Assembly (NCBI GenBank): GCA_022790755.1 | Contig: JAAVXR010000098.1 | Location: 1 to 58,313, forward strand | Length of the DNA stretch: 58,313 nucleotides | Source: Hespellia sp. | Lineage (GTDB): Bacteria; Bacillota; Clostridia; Lachnospirales; Lachnospiraceae | Direction of reading: 5' to 3' | In this document: positions 8,897 through 17,652 of the stretch, piece by piece | How positions within the stretch are numbered: the first letter of the stretch is position 1 | Layout: each line of letters starts with the position of its first letter | Program-made: the position numbers and the translations under genes | The notes under the pieces: model-generated | What the model saw: only the letters and a program-made list of their open reading frames with translations | Databases searched by the model: none | Told to the model about the DNA's origin: nothing

Positions 8897-9232
8897 ATGG
8901 AGCAAAGAGAAATTATGGAGCAAGTAAACAGACTGCATTCGGATAATCCTACACTATTTATTAAAATCAGAGATATTTTCGATGCTATTTTTGCAGAACG
9001 TGAGTTGGGAAGCGCCCAAGATATTACTGACCGGGAATTTGACAGAATCCAGTATAGATTTCGGGACAGCGATGTCCCTTTCATTTGGTGTGCCACCAAA
9101 GAAGATGTTTATCAGTTACAGAAGGCAATTCGGTATCATCGGTCTCATTTGAGAGACAGAGGCGAAGACTATTTGACGGCTAAAAAGCATGCAAAATCTA
9201 AGAAAAAGGGTATCTTTGGTCTGTTTAAATAA
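8897..9232 (+). CDS. Small hypothetical protein
   Basis: A 111-residue protein of unknown function beginning MEQREIMEQVNRLHSDNPTL and ending in the lysine-rich tail KKHAKSKKKGIFGLFK. It is charged and probably helical, without signal peptide or membrane segment. The frame is open from 8753, but I choose ATG 8897 because GGAGAGGAG lies just upstream (8884-8892), whereas the earlier ATG has no ribosome binding site. A TATAAT at 8821-8826 could be a -10 without a good -35. It lies between the LRR gene and the ylxM-ffh promoter; I infer no function. Confidence 0.55.
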   Translation: MEQREIMEQVNRLHSDNPTLFIKIRDIFDAIFAERELGSAQDITDREFDRIQYRFRDSDVPFIWCATKEDVYQLQKAIRYHRSHLRDRGEDYLTAKKHAKSKKKGIFGLFK

Positions 9233-9263
9233 GACTTTTTCAAAGGCTGTAAAGAAAAATTAC

Positions 9264-9292
9264 TTGACACCTTTGCCGTTTTGTTATATGAT
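9264..9292 (+). promoter_or_regulatory. Sigma-A promoter of the ylxM-ffh operon
   Basis: TTGACA (9264-9269) and TATGAT (9287-9292) with exactly 17 bp between; the ylxM start follows 18 bases after the -10, so the leader is very short. Confidence 0.85.
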
Positions 9293-9309
9293 ATCACAGG
9301 TGATAAGGG

Positions 9310-9654
9310 ATGAATGTGCTATTAGAGCAGACGTTGTTGTACGATTTTTATGGAGAATTGCTGACAGAGCATCAGAAAGAGATTTATGAACAGTTTGTTC
9401 TGGAGGATTTATCGCTGGGAGAGATTGCAGAAGAGGCGGGAATCAGCAGACAGGGCGTACATGATCTGATCAAGCGTTGTAACAAGACGCTGGAAGGATA
9501 TGAGGCGAAACTGCATCTTGTACAGCGATTTCGGTCGATTCGGGAGAAAGTTCACAGGATAGACGTTTTGTTGGAACAGGAGGAGACTTTGCAGAAGACT
9601 CCGGTGATTCAGGAAGTCCGCAGGATTGCTGACGAGATAATTGAGGAGTTATGA
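9310..9654 (+). CDS. ylxM: YlxM, SRP-associated HTH protein (UPF0122)
   Basis: A 114-residue protein with a sigma-70 region-4-like helix-turn-helix (LSLGEIAEEAGISRQGVHDL, about residues 34-53). YlxM is known in Firmicutes as a partner of the signal recognition particle and is nearly always encoded just before ffh, as here: the stop codon and the ffh start are separated by one base. The gene starts 18 bp after the -10 box, with GATAAGGG as a modest ribosome binding site. Length and order match the family. Confidence 0.95.
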   Translation: MNVLLEQTLLYDFYGELLTEHQKEIYEQFVLEDLSLGEIAEEAGISRQGVHDLIKRCNKTLEGYEAKLHLVQRFRSIREKVHRIDVLLEQEETLQKTPVIQEVRRIADEIIEEL

Positions 9655-9655
9655 T

Positions 9656-10996
9656 ATGGCTTTTGACAGTTTAAGTGAGAAACTTCAGAATGTATTTAAG
9701 AGTCTGCGCAGCAAGGGACGTCTGACGGAAGACGATGTGAAGGCTGCTCTGAAAGAAGTGAAAATGGCGCTTTTGGAAGCGGATGTGAATTTTCGCGTTG
9801 TGAAAGGATTCATCAAAGATGTACAGACGAGAGCAGTAGGTCAGGATGTGATGAATGGTCTAAATCCCGGTCAGATGGTGATTAAGATTGTAAATGAGGA
9901 ACTGGTGAAGCTGATGGGATCGGAGACGACAGAGATCCGATTTCAGCCTGGGAGTGCAGTGACAGTCATCATGATGGCGGGGCTGCAGGGCGCGGGTAAA
10001 ACGACGACTACAGCGAAGCTTGCCGGAAAATTCAAATTGAAGGGAAAAAAGCCTTTACTGGTTGCCTGTGACGTATATCGTCCGGCGGCAATCAAGCAGC
10101 TCCAAGTGAATGGGGAGAAGCAGGGCGTGGAAGTTTTCTCCATGGGAGAGAATCACAAGCCGGCCGATATTGCGAAAGCGGCATTGGAACATGCGGATAA
10201 GAATGACAATAATGTGGTGATTCTGGATACGGCTGGACGTCTTCATATTGATGAAGACATGATGGCGGAACTGCAGGAGATTCAGGAGGCAGTTACCGTT
10301 CACCAGACGATTCTCGTGGTAGATGCGATGACGGGTCAGGATGCAGTGAATGTTGCATCCAGTTTTCAGGAGAAAATTGGAATCGACGGAGTCATTATCA
10401 CGAAATTGGATGGGGATACAAGAGGCGGAGCCGCGCTCTCCATCAAAGCCGTGACGGGACGTCCGATTTTGTATGCAGGTATGGGGGAGAAGCTCTCAGA
10501 TCTGGAGCAGTTTTATCCGGATCGTATGGCTTCCCGGATTCTAGGCATGGGAGATGTGCTGACGCTGATAGAGAAGGCGGGGCAGGAGATAGATCAAGCG
10601 AAGGCCCTGCAGATGACAGAGAAACTCAAGAAAAATCAGTTTGATTATGACGATTTCCTTGAAAGCGTCAAACAGATGCGCAATATGGGCGGTTTTTCCA
10701 GTATTTTGAGTATGCTTCCTGGTATGGGTGGTGCAAAAATGCCGAATGTTGATACCGAGGAAGGGGAAAAGCGGATTGCCAGAATGGAAGCAATGATTTA
10801 TTCCATGACCCAGGAAGAACGCAGGAATCCGGAATTGCTCAATCCATCCAGAAAGCATCGGATTGCGAGAGGTGCCGGGGTGGATATTGCAGAGGTGAAT
10901 CGTATGGTGAAGCAGTTCAATGAATCAAAAAAGATGATGAAACGGCTTCCCGGAATGATGGGTGGTAAAAAGGGTCGCATGCGATTTCCTTTTTAA
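9656..10996 (+). CDS. ffh: Signal recognition particle GTPase Ffh
   Basis: A 446-residue protein of standard size. The N domain is at 1-90, and the G domain has P-loop GLQGAGKT (109-116), DTAGR, and TKLDGDTRGG. The methionine-rich M domain from about 300 (SMLPGMGG, PGMMGGKKGR) binds SRP RNA and signal sequences. It delivers nascent membrane and secreted proteins to FtsY and SecYEG. The start is ATG 9656 rather than the in-frame upstream ATG 9641, because it immediately follows ylxM, has GAGGAG upstream, and gives the usual MAFDSL start. Confidence 0.98.
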   Translation: MAFDSLSEKLQNVFKSLRSKGRLTEDDVKAALKEVKMALLEADVNFRVVKGFIKDVQTRAVGQDVMNGLNPGQMVIKIVNEELVKLMGSETTEIRFQPGSAVTVIMMAGLQGAGKTTTTAKLAGKFKLKGKKPLLVACDVYRPAAIKQLQVNGEKQGVEVFSMGENHKPADIAKAALEHADKNDNNVVILDTAGRLHIDEDMMAELQEIQEAVTVHQTILVVDAMTGQDAVNVASSFQEKIGIDGVIITKLDGDTRGGAALSIKAVTGRPILYAGMGEKLSDLEQFYPDRMASRILGMGDVLTLIEKAGQEIDQAKALQMTEKLKKNQFDYDDFLESVKQMRNMGGFSSILSMLPGMGGAKMPNVDTEEGEKRIARMEAMIYSMTQEERRNPELLNPSRKHRIARGAGVDIAEVNRMVKQFNESKKMMKRLPGMMGGKKGRMRFPF

Positions 10997-11053
10997 CATA
11001 TGCGGATAACGCATGATAGAATAAAGATTACAGAAAGAGTATGAGGTGAAGAA

Positions 11054-11299
11054 ATGGCAGTAAAAATCAGATTAAGAAGAATGGGAAAGAAGAAAGCTCC
11101 TTTTTATAGAATTGTAGTAGCTGACGGAAGATCCCCGAGAGATGGAAGATTTATTGAGGAAATCGGAACTTACGATCCGACAAAGGATCCGAGCGAATTC
11201 AAAGTGGACGAAGAAGCCGCTAAAAAGTGGTTAAATAATGGTGCTCAGCCAACAGAAGTAGTAAGCAAGATTTTTAAACAGGCAGGTATTGAGAAATAG
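11054..11299 (+). CDS. rpsP: 30S ribosomal protein S16
   Basis: An 81-residue S16 with the characteristic start [20 protein letters not shown] and the [14 protein letters not shown] motif. It is a structural component of the small subunit body. The ribosome binding site GAGGTGAAG precedes ATG 11054. It stands in the conserved ffh-rpsP-khpA-rimM-trmD-rplS order. A small hairpin (ATGCG/CGCAT, 11000-11014) lies before it without a T-run, so I do not call a terminator. Confidence 0.98.
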   Translation: MAVKIRLRRMGKKKAPFYRIVVADGRSPRDGRFIEEIGTYDPTKDPSEFKVDEEAAKKWLNNGAQPTEVVSKIFKQAGIEK

Positions 11300-11322
11300 A
11301 CAGCTTGTGGAGGGACGAGCGC

Positions 11323-11553
11323 ATGAAAGAATTAGTAGAAGTCATTGCGAAAGCATTGGTGGATGACCCAGAAGGTGTTACAGTCACTGAGCGACAGGAA
11401 GGCAAGACAACAGTTCTGGAACTGCATGTTGCAGACGGGGATATGGGAAAGGTGATTGGCAAACAGGGAAGGATTGCAAAGTCCATTCGTGCAGTGGTAA
11501 AAGCGGCAGCGACAAAAGAAAATAAAAGAGTCGTCGTGGATATTACACAATAA
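11323..11553 (+). CDS. khpA: KH-domain RNA-binding protein KhpA
   Basis: A 76-residue single type-II KH domain with the GxxG-type loop VIGKQGRIAKSIR (about residues 43-55). KhpA (YlqC) is a small RNA chaperone linked to cell size and division in Gram-positive bacteria and is encoded between rpsP and rimM. ATG 11323 is preceded by GGAGGGACGAG; the frame upstream to 11305 lacks a ribosome binding site. Confidence 0.93.
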   Translation: MKELVEVIAKALVDDPEGVTVTERQEGKTTVLELHVADGDMGKVIGKQGRIAKSIRAVVKAAATKENKRVVVDITQ

Positions 11554-11591
11554 GACGTATAGTCTCTATACGGATGACGTGGGAGAGAAAT

Positions 11592-12116
11592 ATGGAACAG
11601 TTTTTGCAGGTGGGTGTCATTACATCTACGCATGGACTCCAGGGAGAAGTCAAAGTTTTTCCTACAACCGACGATGCCAGTCGTTTTCACAGTCTGAAAA
11701 AAGTCTGGCTTGATACCGGTAAAGAACGGCTCCCGCTTGAAGTACAGAGGGTTCGGTTCTTTAAGCGACTTGTGATTGTGAAATTTAAAGGAATTGACGA
11801 CATCAATGCGACTGAGAAATATAAGGGATGTCCGCTTCTGGTAGATCGCGAACAAGCGGTGGCGTTGGAGGCGGATGAATATTTTATTGCAGATTTGATC
11901 GGTATGGAAGTGTTTGCAGACGGGACATTTTTAGGTGTCCTAAAAGATGTGATGGAGACCGGAGCAAATGAGGTCTATATCGTAGATACGGAACGTTATG
12001 GGGAAGTATTGCTTCCAGCGATCCGCCAGTGTATTTTGCATGTGGATACGGAAGCGCGTTGCATGAAAGTACATTTACTGGAGGGGCTGTTGCCGGATAC
12101 GGCAGGAGAAGGGTGA
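11592..12116 (+). CDS. rimM: Ribosome maturation factor RimM
   Basis: A 174-residue protein. The N-terminal RimM beta-barrel (QVGVITSTHGLQGEVKVFPT) is followed by a PRC-barrel domain (EYFIADLIGMEV... EVYIVD). It assists 30S head assembly by binding S19. ATG 11592 has GGGAGAGAAAT before it; an earlier in-frame ATG at 11574 is not supported by a ribosome binding site. It is followed four bases later by trmD. Confidence 0.96.
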   Translation: MEQFLQVGVITSTHGLQGEVKVFPTTDDASRFHSLKKVWLDTGKERLPLEVQRVRFFKRLVIVKFKGIDDINATEKYKGCPLLVDREQAVALEADEYFIADLIGMEVFADGTFLGVLKDVMETGANEVYIVDTERYGEVLLPAIRQCILHVDTEARCMKVHLLEGLLPDTAGEG

Positions 12117-12120
12117 AAGC

Positions 12121-12876
12121 ATGAATTTTCATATCTTGACCTTGTTTCCAGAGATGGTCATGCAAGGGCTGAATACGAGTATCATCGGTCGTGCGATGGC
12201 TGCAGGAGTATTGTCAATTGATGCGGTAAATATCCGAGATTATGCTTTTAATAAGCATCAAAGTGTAGATGATTATCCATACGGTGGTGGAGCGGGAATG
12301 TTGATGCAGGCAGAACCGGTCTATCAGGCTTATACGGCGGTTGCGGATAGCATTCAAAAGAGAAAAGGAGATTCCAGATTTCGGACAATCTATCTTTCCC
12401 CGCAGGGGAAAACGTTCACGCAGGAAATGGCGGAAGAATACGCCAAGGAAGAAGAACTGCTTCTTCTTTGTGGGCATTATGAAGGGATCGACGAGCGTGT
12501 GTTGGAAGAAATTGTGACAGATTATGTGTCGATCGGCGATTTTGTGGTGACAGGTGGAGAACTTCCGGCAATGATTATGGTGGACGCTATCGCCCGGTTG
12601 GTTCCCGGTGTACTTCATAATGATGTTTCCGCGGAATTTGAAAGCTTTCAAGATCATCTGTTGGAATATCCACAGTATTCGAGACCGGAAGAATGGCATG
12701 GGAAAAAGGTGCCAGAGGTGCTTTTATCCGGGCATCATGCGAATATTGAAAAGTGGAGACGAAATCAGTCTCTTCTGCGCACAGCCAAGAATAGACCGGA
12801 TCTTTTGGAACAAGCGCAGTTATCGACAGAAGAGAAAAAATACTTGAAACTGCATACAGGATATGATAAAATATAA
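12121..12876 (+). CDS. trmD: tRNA (guanine-N1)-methyltransferase TrmD
   Basis: A 251-residue SPOUT methyltransferase that makes m1G37 in tRNAs using S-adenosylmethionine. The trefoil-knot segments LLLLCGHYEGIDERV and YVSIGDFVVTGGELPA (about residues 112-150) and the C-terminal VPEVLLSGHH motif are intact. A GAAGGGTGAAAGC ribosome binding site lies in the gap after rimM. Length and order are standard. Confidence 0.97.
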   Translation: MNFHILTLFPEMVMQGLNTSIIGRAMAAGVLSIDAVNIRDYAFNKHQSVDDYPYGGGAGMLMQAEPVYQAYTAVADSIQKRKGDSRFRTIYLSPQGKTFTQEMAEEYAKEEELLLLCGHYEGIDERVLEEIVTDYVSIGDFVVTGGELPAMIMVDAIARLVPGVLHNDVSAEFESFQDHLLEYPQYSRPEEWHGKKVPEVLLSGHHANIEKWRRNQSLLRTAKNRPDLLEQAQLSTEEKKYLKLHTGYDKI

Positions 12877-12951
12877 CAGTTGTGAGAAGAAAGATGGTCC
12901 TCTGGTACGAAAAAGTATTATGAACGTCCAAATATGAAGGAGGTCACACGA

Positions 12952-13299
12952 ATGAACGATATTATCAGAAAGATTGAGGCAGAGCAGATCAAAGAAAATG
13001 CTCCGCAATTTCACGTAGGTGATACGGTAAAAGTATATGCGAAAATCAAAGAGGGAAATCGCGAGAGAATTCAGGTTTTTGAAGGAACTGTTCTGAAGAG
13101 ACAGGGCGGAAGCAGTCGCGAGACATTTACCGTTCGTAAGAATTCCAACGGCATTGGAGTTGAGAAGACCTGGCCACTCCATTCTCCGAATGTTGAGAAG
13201 GTGGAAGTAGTTCGAAGAGGTAAGGTAAGAAGAGCAAAGTTGAACTACTTGAGAGGTCGCGTAGGAAAGAGAGCGAAGGTAAAAGAATTAGTGAAATAG
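12952..13299 (+). CDS. rplS: 50S ribosomal protein L19
   Basis: A 115-residue L19 with [20 protein letters not shown] and the [16 protein letters not shown] tail, at the 30S-50S interface. The ribosome binding site AAGGAGG (12938-12944) fits ATG 12952; the earlier in-frame ATG 12934 lies before it. The gene ends the ffh operon, with an intrinsic terminator just behind. Confidence 0.97.
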   Translation: MNDIIRKIEAEQIKENAPQFHVGDTVKVYAKIKEGNRERIQVFEGTVLKRQGGSSRETFTVRKNSNGIGVEKTWPLHSPNVEKVEVVRRGKVRRAKLNYLRGRVGKRAKVKELVK

Positions 13300-13310
13300 T
13301 TACTGTGAGA

Positions 13311-13344
13311 GGGACAAGTACACAATGTATTTTGTCCCTTTTTT
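13311..13344 (+). terminator. Rho-independent terminator after rplS
   Basis: GGGACAA and TTTGTCCC form a stem around a 13-base loop and are followed by TTTTTT. It closes the ffh-rplS operon. Confidence 0.85.
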
Positions 13345-13418
13345 GTCTAATAGGATTCGGGTGCCAAAAGCCACTTTTCCGAGTCTTGATAGAATAAAAA
13401 TGATACAGGGAAGATGGT

Positions 13419-14054
13419 ATGAACAGACGAAAGCAGCATAGAAATACAAGGAAACGTCGTTTATTAAGATTGGAGAAACAAAAGCTGCGGCGCGAGAGAA
13501 AACGTCAAAGACGCAGGGGCAAAGACTGGCGTTCTATTTTGACCTGGGCCATGCAGATTGCAATTGTATGTTTTATTGCATTTGTGCTGGTGTGGTTCTG
13601 GGGACAGAGAGTCAGCAATGCAGGTATTTCCATGAAACCTGTACTGGAAAATGGAGATGTTGTTCTTGTGAATCGGATTGTCTATAATGCGAGCAGACCA
13701 AAACGAAATGATGTGATCGTTTTTAAACCGAATGGGAATGAAAATTCAAACTATTACATTAAGCGGATTATCGGCCTTCCGGGAGAAACGGTTCAGATTG
13801 TGGATGGATATGTGTATATCAACGGGGAAGAGTTGGAAGAGTCTTCCAGTGTCACGGAAATTGATGATCCGGGTATCGCAGCAGAACCTCTGCAGCTTGC
13901 GGGAGATGAATATTTTGTTCTGGGGGATAACAGATTGGCCAGCGAGGATAGCCGAATGGCGGATGTGGGAAATGTAAAGCGATCGGAGATTTATGGAAAA
14001 GCGTGGTTGGTGGTCAGCCCGTTGTCTCATTTTGGTCCGTTGAAGAAAAAATAG
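13419..14054 (+). CDS. lepB: Type I signal peptidase (lysine-rich N-terminus)
   Basis: A 211-residue membrane serine protease that cleaves Sec signal peptides. An unusually basic cytoplasmic N-terminus of about 38 residues (16 or more Arg/Lys) precedes one transmembrane helix (about 41-61). Catalytic Ser71 lies in GISMKP and Lys115 in YYIKRIIGLPGE; the box E motif VLGDNRLASEDSR is present. ATG 13419 has GGGAAG upstream. It starts a run of genes through mscS with short gaps. A second signal peptidase gene lies 0.9 kb downstream. Confidence 0.93.
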   Translation: MNRRKQHRNTRKRRLLRLEKQKLRRERKRQRRRGKDWRSILTWAMQIAIVCFIAFVLVWFWGQRVSNAGISMKPVLENGDVVLVNRIVYNASRPKRNDVIVFKPNGNENSNYYIKRIIGLPGETVQIVDGYVYINGEELEESSSVTEIDDPGIAAEPLQLAGDEYFVLGDNRLASEDSRMADVGNVKRSEIYGKAWLVVSPLSHFGPLKKK

Positions 14055-14064
14055 GAGGACGGTT

Positions 14065-14919
14065 ATGCACTTGCAATGGTATCCTGGTCATATGACGAAA
14101 GCAAAACGGATGATGCAGGAAAATATAAAACTGGTGGATTTGGTAATCGAACTGTTGGACGCGAGAATTCCGCTTAGCAGTCGCAATCCTGATATTGACG
14201 AATTGGGTAGGAATAAGGCGCGCTTGATTTTGTTGAATAAAGCGGACCTTGCGGAAGAAAAATATAATCGTGAGTGGGTAGATTATTTCCAAAAGCAGGG
14301 ATATGTTGTTGTTCAAGTAAATTCCAGCAAAGGCGTCGGTATCAAATCAATACAAGGGCGAATCCAGGAAGCATGTCGGGAGAAGATAGAACGAGATCGT
14401 AAGAGGGGAATTTTGAATCGTCCAGTTCGTGCGATGGTTGTGGGGATTCCAAATGTGGGAAAATCGACGTTTATCAATTCTCTGGCGGGCAAAGCCTGTA
14501 CAAAAACCGGCAATAAGCCTGGGGTGACCAAAGGAAAACAGTGGATACGTTTGAATAAACAGGTGGAACTTTTGGATACACCAGGGATTTTATGGCCGAA
14601 ATTTGAAGATCAGGAGGTTGGACTTCGCTTGGCTATGATTGGTTCTATAAAGGATGAGATTCTAAATGTGGAAGAACTTGCGATGGAACTGATTGGCTTT
14701 CTACACCAGCGTTATCCGGATGTTTTGGAACAAAAATATGGATTGGAAATGGAAGAGGATGTCTATGAATGCCTGTGTGGGATTGCCAGGAGTCGTCATT
14801 GTCTTTTACCAGGTAATAAGTTGGATTGTGAAAAGGCGGCGAGACTGCTTCTGGATGATTTTCGCGGGGGAAGACTTGGAAGGATTACACTGGAATTTCC
14901 GGATTCTGATGGAGTATAA
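14065..14919 (+). CDS. rbgA: Ribosome biogenesis GTPase RbgA (YlqF)
   Basis: A 284-residue circularly permuted GTPase: G4 NKAD (58-61) precedes G1 GIPNVGKS (127-134) and G3 DTPG (171-174). RbgA completes a late step of 50S assembly, including L16 incorporation. The start MHLQWYPGHMTKA is diagnostic and has AGGAGG upstream. Confidence 0.96.
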   Translation: MHLQWYPGHMTKAKRMMQENIKLVDLVIELLDARIPLSSRNPDIDELGRNKARLILLNKADLAEEKYNREWVDYFQKQGYVVVQVNSSKGVGIKSIQGRIQEACREKIERDRKRGILNRPVRAMVVGIPNVGKSTFINSLAGKACTKTGNKPGVTKGKQWIRLNKQVELLDTPGILWPKFEDQEVGLRLAMIGSIKDEILNVEELAMELIGFLHQRYPDVLEQKYGLEMEEDVYECLCGIARSRHCLLPGNKLDCEKAARLLLDDFRGGRLGRITLEFPDSDGV

Positions 14920-14959
14920 GATATATATGCAAGAGCAGGAGCTTTGAGGAGAGCAGAAC

Positions 14960-15508
14960 ATGGAAAGTGAAACAAAGATTTGGAAAGAACTTTTAGGTTG
15001 GGTTTTTTATTTTCTGATTATATTTGCGCTTACGTATCTGATTATAACATTTATCGGACAGAGGACGAAAGTGAGTGGATCTTCGATGGAGACTACGTTG
15101 TCCGATGGAGATCAACTGATTGTCGATAAAATATCGTTTCGGTTTCGAGAGCCGCGACGGTATGAAATCATTGTATTTCCCTATCAGCATGAAGAAGATA
15201 CATATTATATCAAAAGAATTATTGGGTTGCCTGGAGATACGCTTTGGATTGCGGATGGCGTCGTGTATGTGGACGGGGAACCTCTGGAAGACGAAACGTA
15301 TGGAAACGAACCGATGTTGAATCCGGGAATTGCGCAGGAGGCGATAACACTCGGAGAAGATGAATATTTTGTATTGGGTGATAATCGTAATCACAGTTCT
15401 GACAGCAGAGAAACGAGTGTCGGAGTTTTAAACCGGCAGGACTTGATAGGAAGAGCCTGGATTCGAATCTGGCCACTCAGTGAATTTGGAGTGATCAAAC
15501 ATGAATAG
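14960..15508 (+). CDS. lepB: Type I signal peptidase (short form)
   Basis: A 182-residue signal peptidase I with one transmembrane helix (about 12-32), catalytic Ser42 in SGSSMETTL, Lys85 in YYIKRIIGLPGD and VLGDNRNHSSDSR. It is a paralogue of the product encoded at 13419 but lacks the basic extension, so the two may differ in membrane partner or substrate set. GAGGAGAGCAG precedes ATG 14960. It overlaps rnhB by 8 bp. Confidence 0.93.
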   Translation: MESETKIWKELLGWVFYFLIIFALTYLIITFIGQRTKVSGSSMETTLSDGDQLIVDKISFRFREPRRYEIIVFPYQHEEDTYYIKRIIGLPGDTLWIADGVVYVDGEPLEDETYGNEPMLNPGIAQEAITLGEDEYFVLGDNRNHSSDSRETSVGVLNRQDLIGRAWIRIWPLSEFGVIKHE

Positions 15509-16265
15509 TGTACGGGAGATAGAGGCGGCTTTTGCTTCCTGTGAAGTGGGAGATAGAAGTGCATTGTATAAGCAGTATGCCTCGGATTCCAGAAGCGGTG
15601 TACAAAAAATACTTCAGAAATATAAAAAGCAGGATGAAAAGCTGCGGCAAGAAACACTTCGCTTGGAACAGATGAGCTGTTATGAAAGGCGGTATGAAAG
15701 TGCATACCATATGATCTGCGGGATTGATGAAGTGGGTAGAGGGCCTTTGGCTGGTCCGGTGGTGGCCGGTGCTGTGATTTTGCCGAAAGATACAAAGATT
15801 CTTTATATCAATGATTCTAAAAAGCTCTCAGCGAAACGAAGAGAAGTTCTCTACGATCAGATCATGGATCAGGCGATTGCTGTCGGTCTTGGGATGGCAA
15901 AGCCTGAAAGAATCGACGAGATTAACATTTTGCAGGCGACATATGAGGCTATGCGGGAGGCAATTGCCGCATTGAAGGTCCGGCCGGATCTTCTGTTGAA
16001 TGATGCGGTGACGATACCAGGCGTGGATATTCGGCAGGTGCCGATCATCAAAGGGGATGAGAAGAGTATATCAATTGCCGCCGCTAGTATTATTGCCAAA
16101 GTGACGAGGGATCGGATGATGGTAGAATACGATGCCATCTGGCCGGGATATGATTTCGCGCAAAATAAAGGGTACGGTTCGGCGAGACATATTCAAGCAT
16201 TGCAGGAAATCGGCCCATCGCCAATTCACAGGAGAAGTTTTGTCTTGAAAAAAGACAGAATATAA
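15501..16265 (+). CDS. rnhB: Ribonuclease HII
   Basis: A 254-residue enzyme that cuts RNA in RNA/DNA hybrids and removes misincorporated ribonucleotides. The catalytic motif GIDEVGRGPLAGPVV (D76, E77) and the later ND and KGYGS motifs are intact. About 70 residues precede the catalytic core, as in Bacillus-type RNase HII. It overlaps the upstream signal peptidase gene by 8 bp. Confidence 0.96.
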   Translation: MNSVREIEAAFASCEVGDRSALYKQYASDSRSGVQKILQKYKKQDEKLRQETLRLEQMSCYERRYESAYHMICGIDEVGRGPLAGPVVAGAVILPKDTKILYINDSKKLSAKRREVLYDQIMDQAIAVGLGMAKPERIDEINILQATYEAMREAIAALKVRPDLLLNDAVTIPGVDIRQVPIIKGDEKSISIAAASIIAKVTRDRMMVEYDAIWPGYDFAQNKGYGSARHIQALQEIGPSPIHRRSFVLKKDRI

Positions 16266-16270
16266 ATGAA

Positions 16271-16313
16271 CCTGAATTCATGCCGCCTAATCGGCGGCAA
16301 ACTTTCAAAGTAA
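16271..16313 (+). repeat. Short interspersed palindromic repeat (second copy)
   Basis: The block from CCTGAATTCATGCCGCCT to GGCGGCAAACTTTCAAAGTA matches, with few changes, the reverse complement of 356-398 inside the partial gene at the left edge. It contains a GCCGCC/GGCGGC stem. It sits between rnhB and yraN and has no T-run, so it is a repeat rather than a terminator. Confidence 0.7.
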
Positions 16314-16331
16314 TAACCTTGGAAAAAATTT

Positions 16332-16703
16332 ATGAGAAGAGATGGAAATACACAAAATAAGCGTGCAGTGGGCGCTGCATATGAACGGCTTGCTAGCCAA
16401 TATTTGGAGGAATCTGGGTATCGTATTTTGGAACAAAATTATCGTTGCCGCAGTGGTGAGATTGATTTGATTGCTCTGGATGGAGAGTATCTCGTGTTCT
16501 GTGAGGTGAAGTATCGAAAGAATCTTTGTACTGGGCATCCACTGGAAGCAGTGAATGAAAAGAAGCAGCGGATTATTTCTAAATGTGCGGGGCATTATAT
16601 AATGGGCCATCATCTGGGTGATCGACCTTGTCGGTTTGATGTGATCGGAATATGCGGGGAGGAAATTACTCTGGTGAAAAATGCGTTTGAGTTTCTTATA
16701 TGA
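16332..16703 (+). CDS. yraN: YraN family endonuclease-like protein (UPF0102)
   Basis: A 123-residue protein with a restriction-endonuclease-like core: CRSGEIDLIALDGEYLVFCE then VKYRK (E-x-D...E-x-K, about residues 37-62). The family usually follows rnhB, as here; its exact role is unsettled. The ribosome binding site is weak (GGAAAA before ATG 16332). Confidence 0.88.
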   Translation: MRRDGNTQNKRAVGAAYERLASQYLEESGYRILEQNYRCRSGEIDLIALDGEYLVFCEVKYRKNLCTGHPLEAVNEKKQRIISKCAGHYIMGHHLGDRPCRFDVIGICGEEITLVKNAFEFLI

Positions 16704-16716
16704 TCAGAATATGGTT

Positions 16717-16732
16717 TGTGTTGTAAAACGCG
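16717..16732 (+). promoter_or_regulatory. GNRA-tetraloop leader hairpin before pgeF
   Basis: TGTGTT-GTAA-AACGCG folds as six base pairs (two or more G-U) capped by a GTAA loop, followed by TGCAGAATGGAGAG, the pgeF ribosome binding site. It belongs to the same motif family as 2187, 51249 and 51279. Confidence 0.45.
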
Positions 16733-16749
16733 TGCAGAATGGAGAGAAA

Positions 16750-17601
16750 ATGAGTCTGGGAATATTTTATAAGAACGAGGAACATATTTTTGATGAAGTG
16801 GAAGGAGCGACGCCATATCTTTCGTATCCTCTTTTGGAGAAAACAGGGGTGGTGAAACACGGATTTTCTACTCGTCTGGGAGGAATAAGTAGCGGTTGTT
16901 TTTCTTCTTTGAATCTGAGTTTTTCCAGAGGGGATGATCCGGAGTGCGTGAGAGAGAATTTTCGGAAAATAGCGGATGCGATTGGTGTATCCTGTGAAGA
17001 TATGGTTTTTTCGCAACAGACGCACACGACAAATGTGAGAACGGTGACGGAAGAGGACCGTGGAGCAGGTATTGTAAAAGACAGGGCATATACGGATGTG
17101 GATGGGTTGGTAACGAACATTCCAGGGCTATGTCTGGTGACCTTTTATGCAGACTGTGTGCCTTTATATCTGGTCGATCCCGTCCAAAAAGTGATTGGAC
17201 TTTCCCATTCTGGATGGAGGGGAACCGTGGGAAAAATCGGAAGAGTGACGATAGAAAGAATGGTAGAAGAATTTGGAAGTCGCCCGTCGGATTTGATTGC
17301 GGCAGTCGGACCGTCGATCTGTCAGGACTGTTATGAGGTCAGCGAGGATGTCATCGACCAATTTCGGGAGGCGTTTGATCAGAGCATCTGGCAGCAGCTT
17401 TTTTATAGGAAGAAGAATGGAAAGTATCAGTTGAACCTCTGGAAGGCGAATCAACAGATTTTTCTGGAGGCAGGAATTCCAGAAGATCAGATTGCCGTGA
17501 CCAATGTATGCACGCATTGTAACAGTGATATTCTTTATTCTCATCGTACGATGGGGGAACAGAGGGGAAATCTGGCGGCATTTTTGGCGTTGGTTCCATA
17601 A
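16750..17601 (+). CDS. pgeF: Polyphenol oxidase/laccase-domain protein PgeF (YlmD-like)
   Basis: A 283-residue purine-nucleoside/peptidoglycan-editing family protein. The metal ligands His92 (SQQTH), Cys136 (YADCVPL) and His153 (SHSGWRGT) are present. In E. coli PgeF removes mis-incorporated residues from peptidoglycan precursors, and other members act on purine nucleosides. The frame is open from 16681, overlapping yraN, but ATG 16750 has GGAGAG at the right distance and a leader hairpin upstream. Confidence 0.88.
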   Translation: MSLGIFYKNEEHIFDEVEGATPYLSYPLLEKTGVVKHGFSTRLGGISSGCFSSLNLSFSRGDDPECVRENFRKIADAIGVSCEDMVFSQQTHTTNVRTVTEEDRGAGIVKDRAYTDVDGLVTNIPGLCLVTFYADCVPLYLVDPVQKVIGLSHSGWRGTVGKIGRVTIERMVEEFGSRPSDLIAAVGPSICQDCYEVSEDVIDQFREAFDQSIWQQLFYRKKNGKYQLNLWKANQQIFLEAGIPEDQIAVTNVCTHCNSDILYSHRTMGEQRGNLAAFLALVP

Positions 17602-17652
17602 TAAATTTCTAGTAAGACTGGACAGTATTAAAAAAGTAGGAGGACAGACTTC

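Noticed and set aside
12877..12951. L19 ribosomal leader RNA before rplS
   Set aside because: The leader is known from some Bacillota, but I could not pair a convincing structure in this 75-bp gap.
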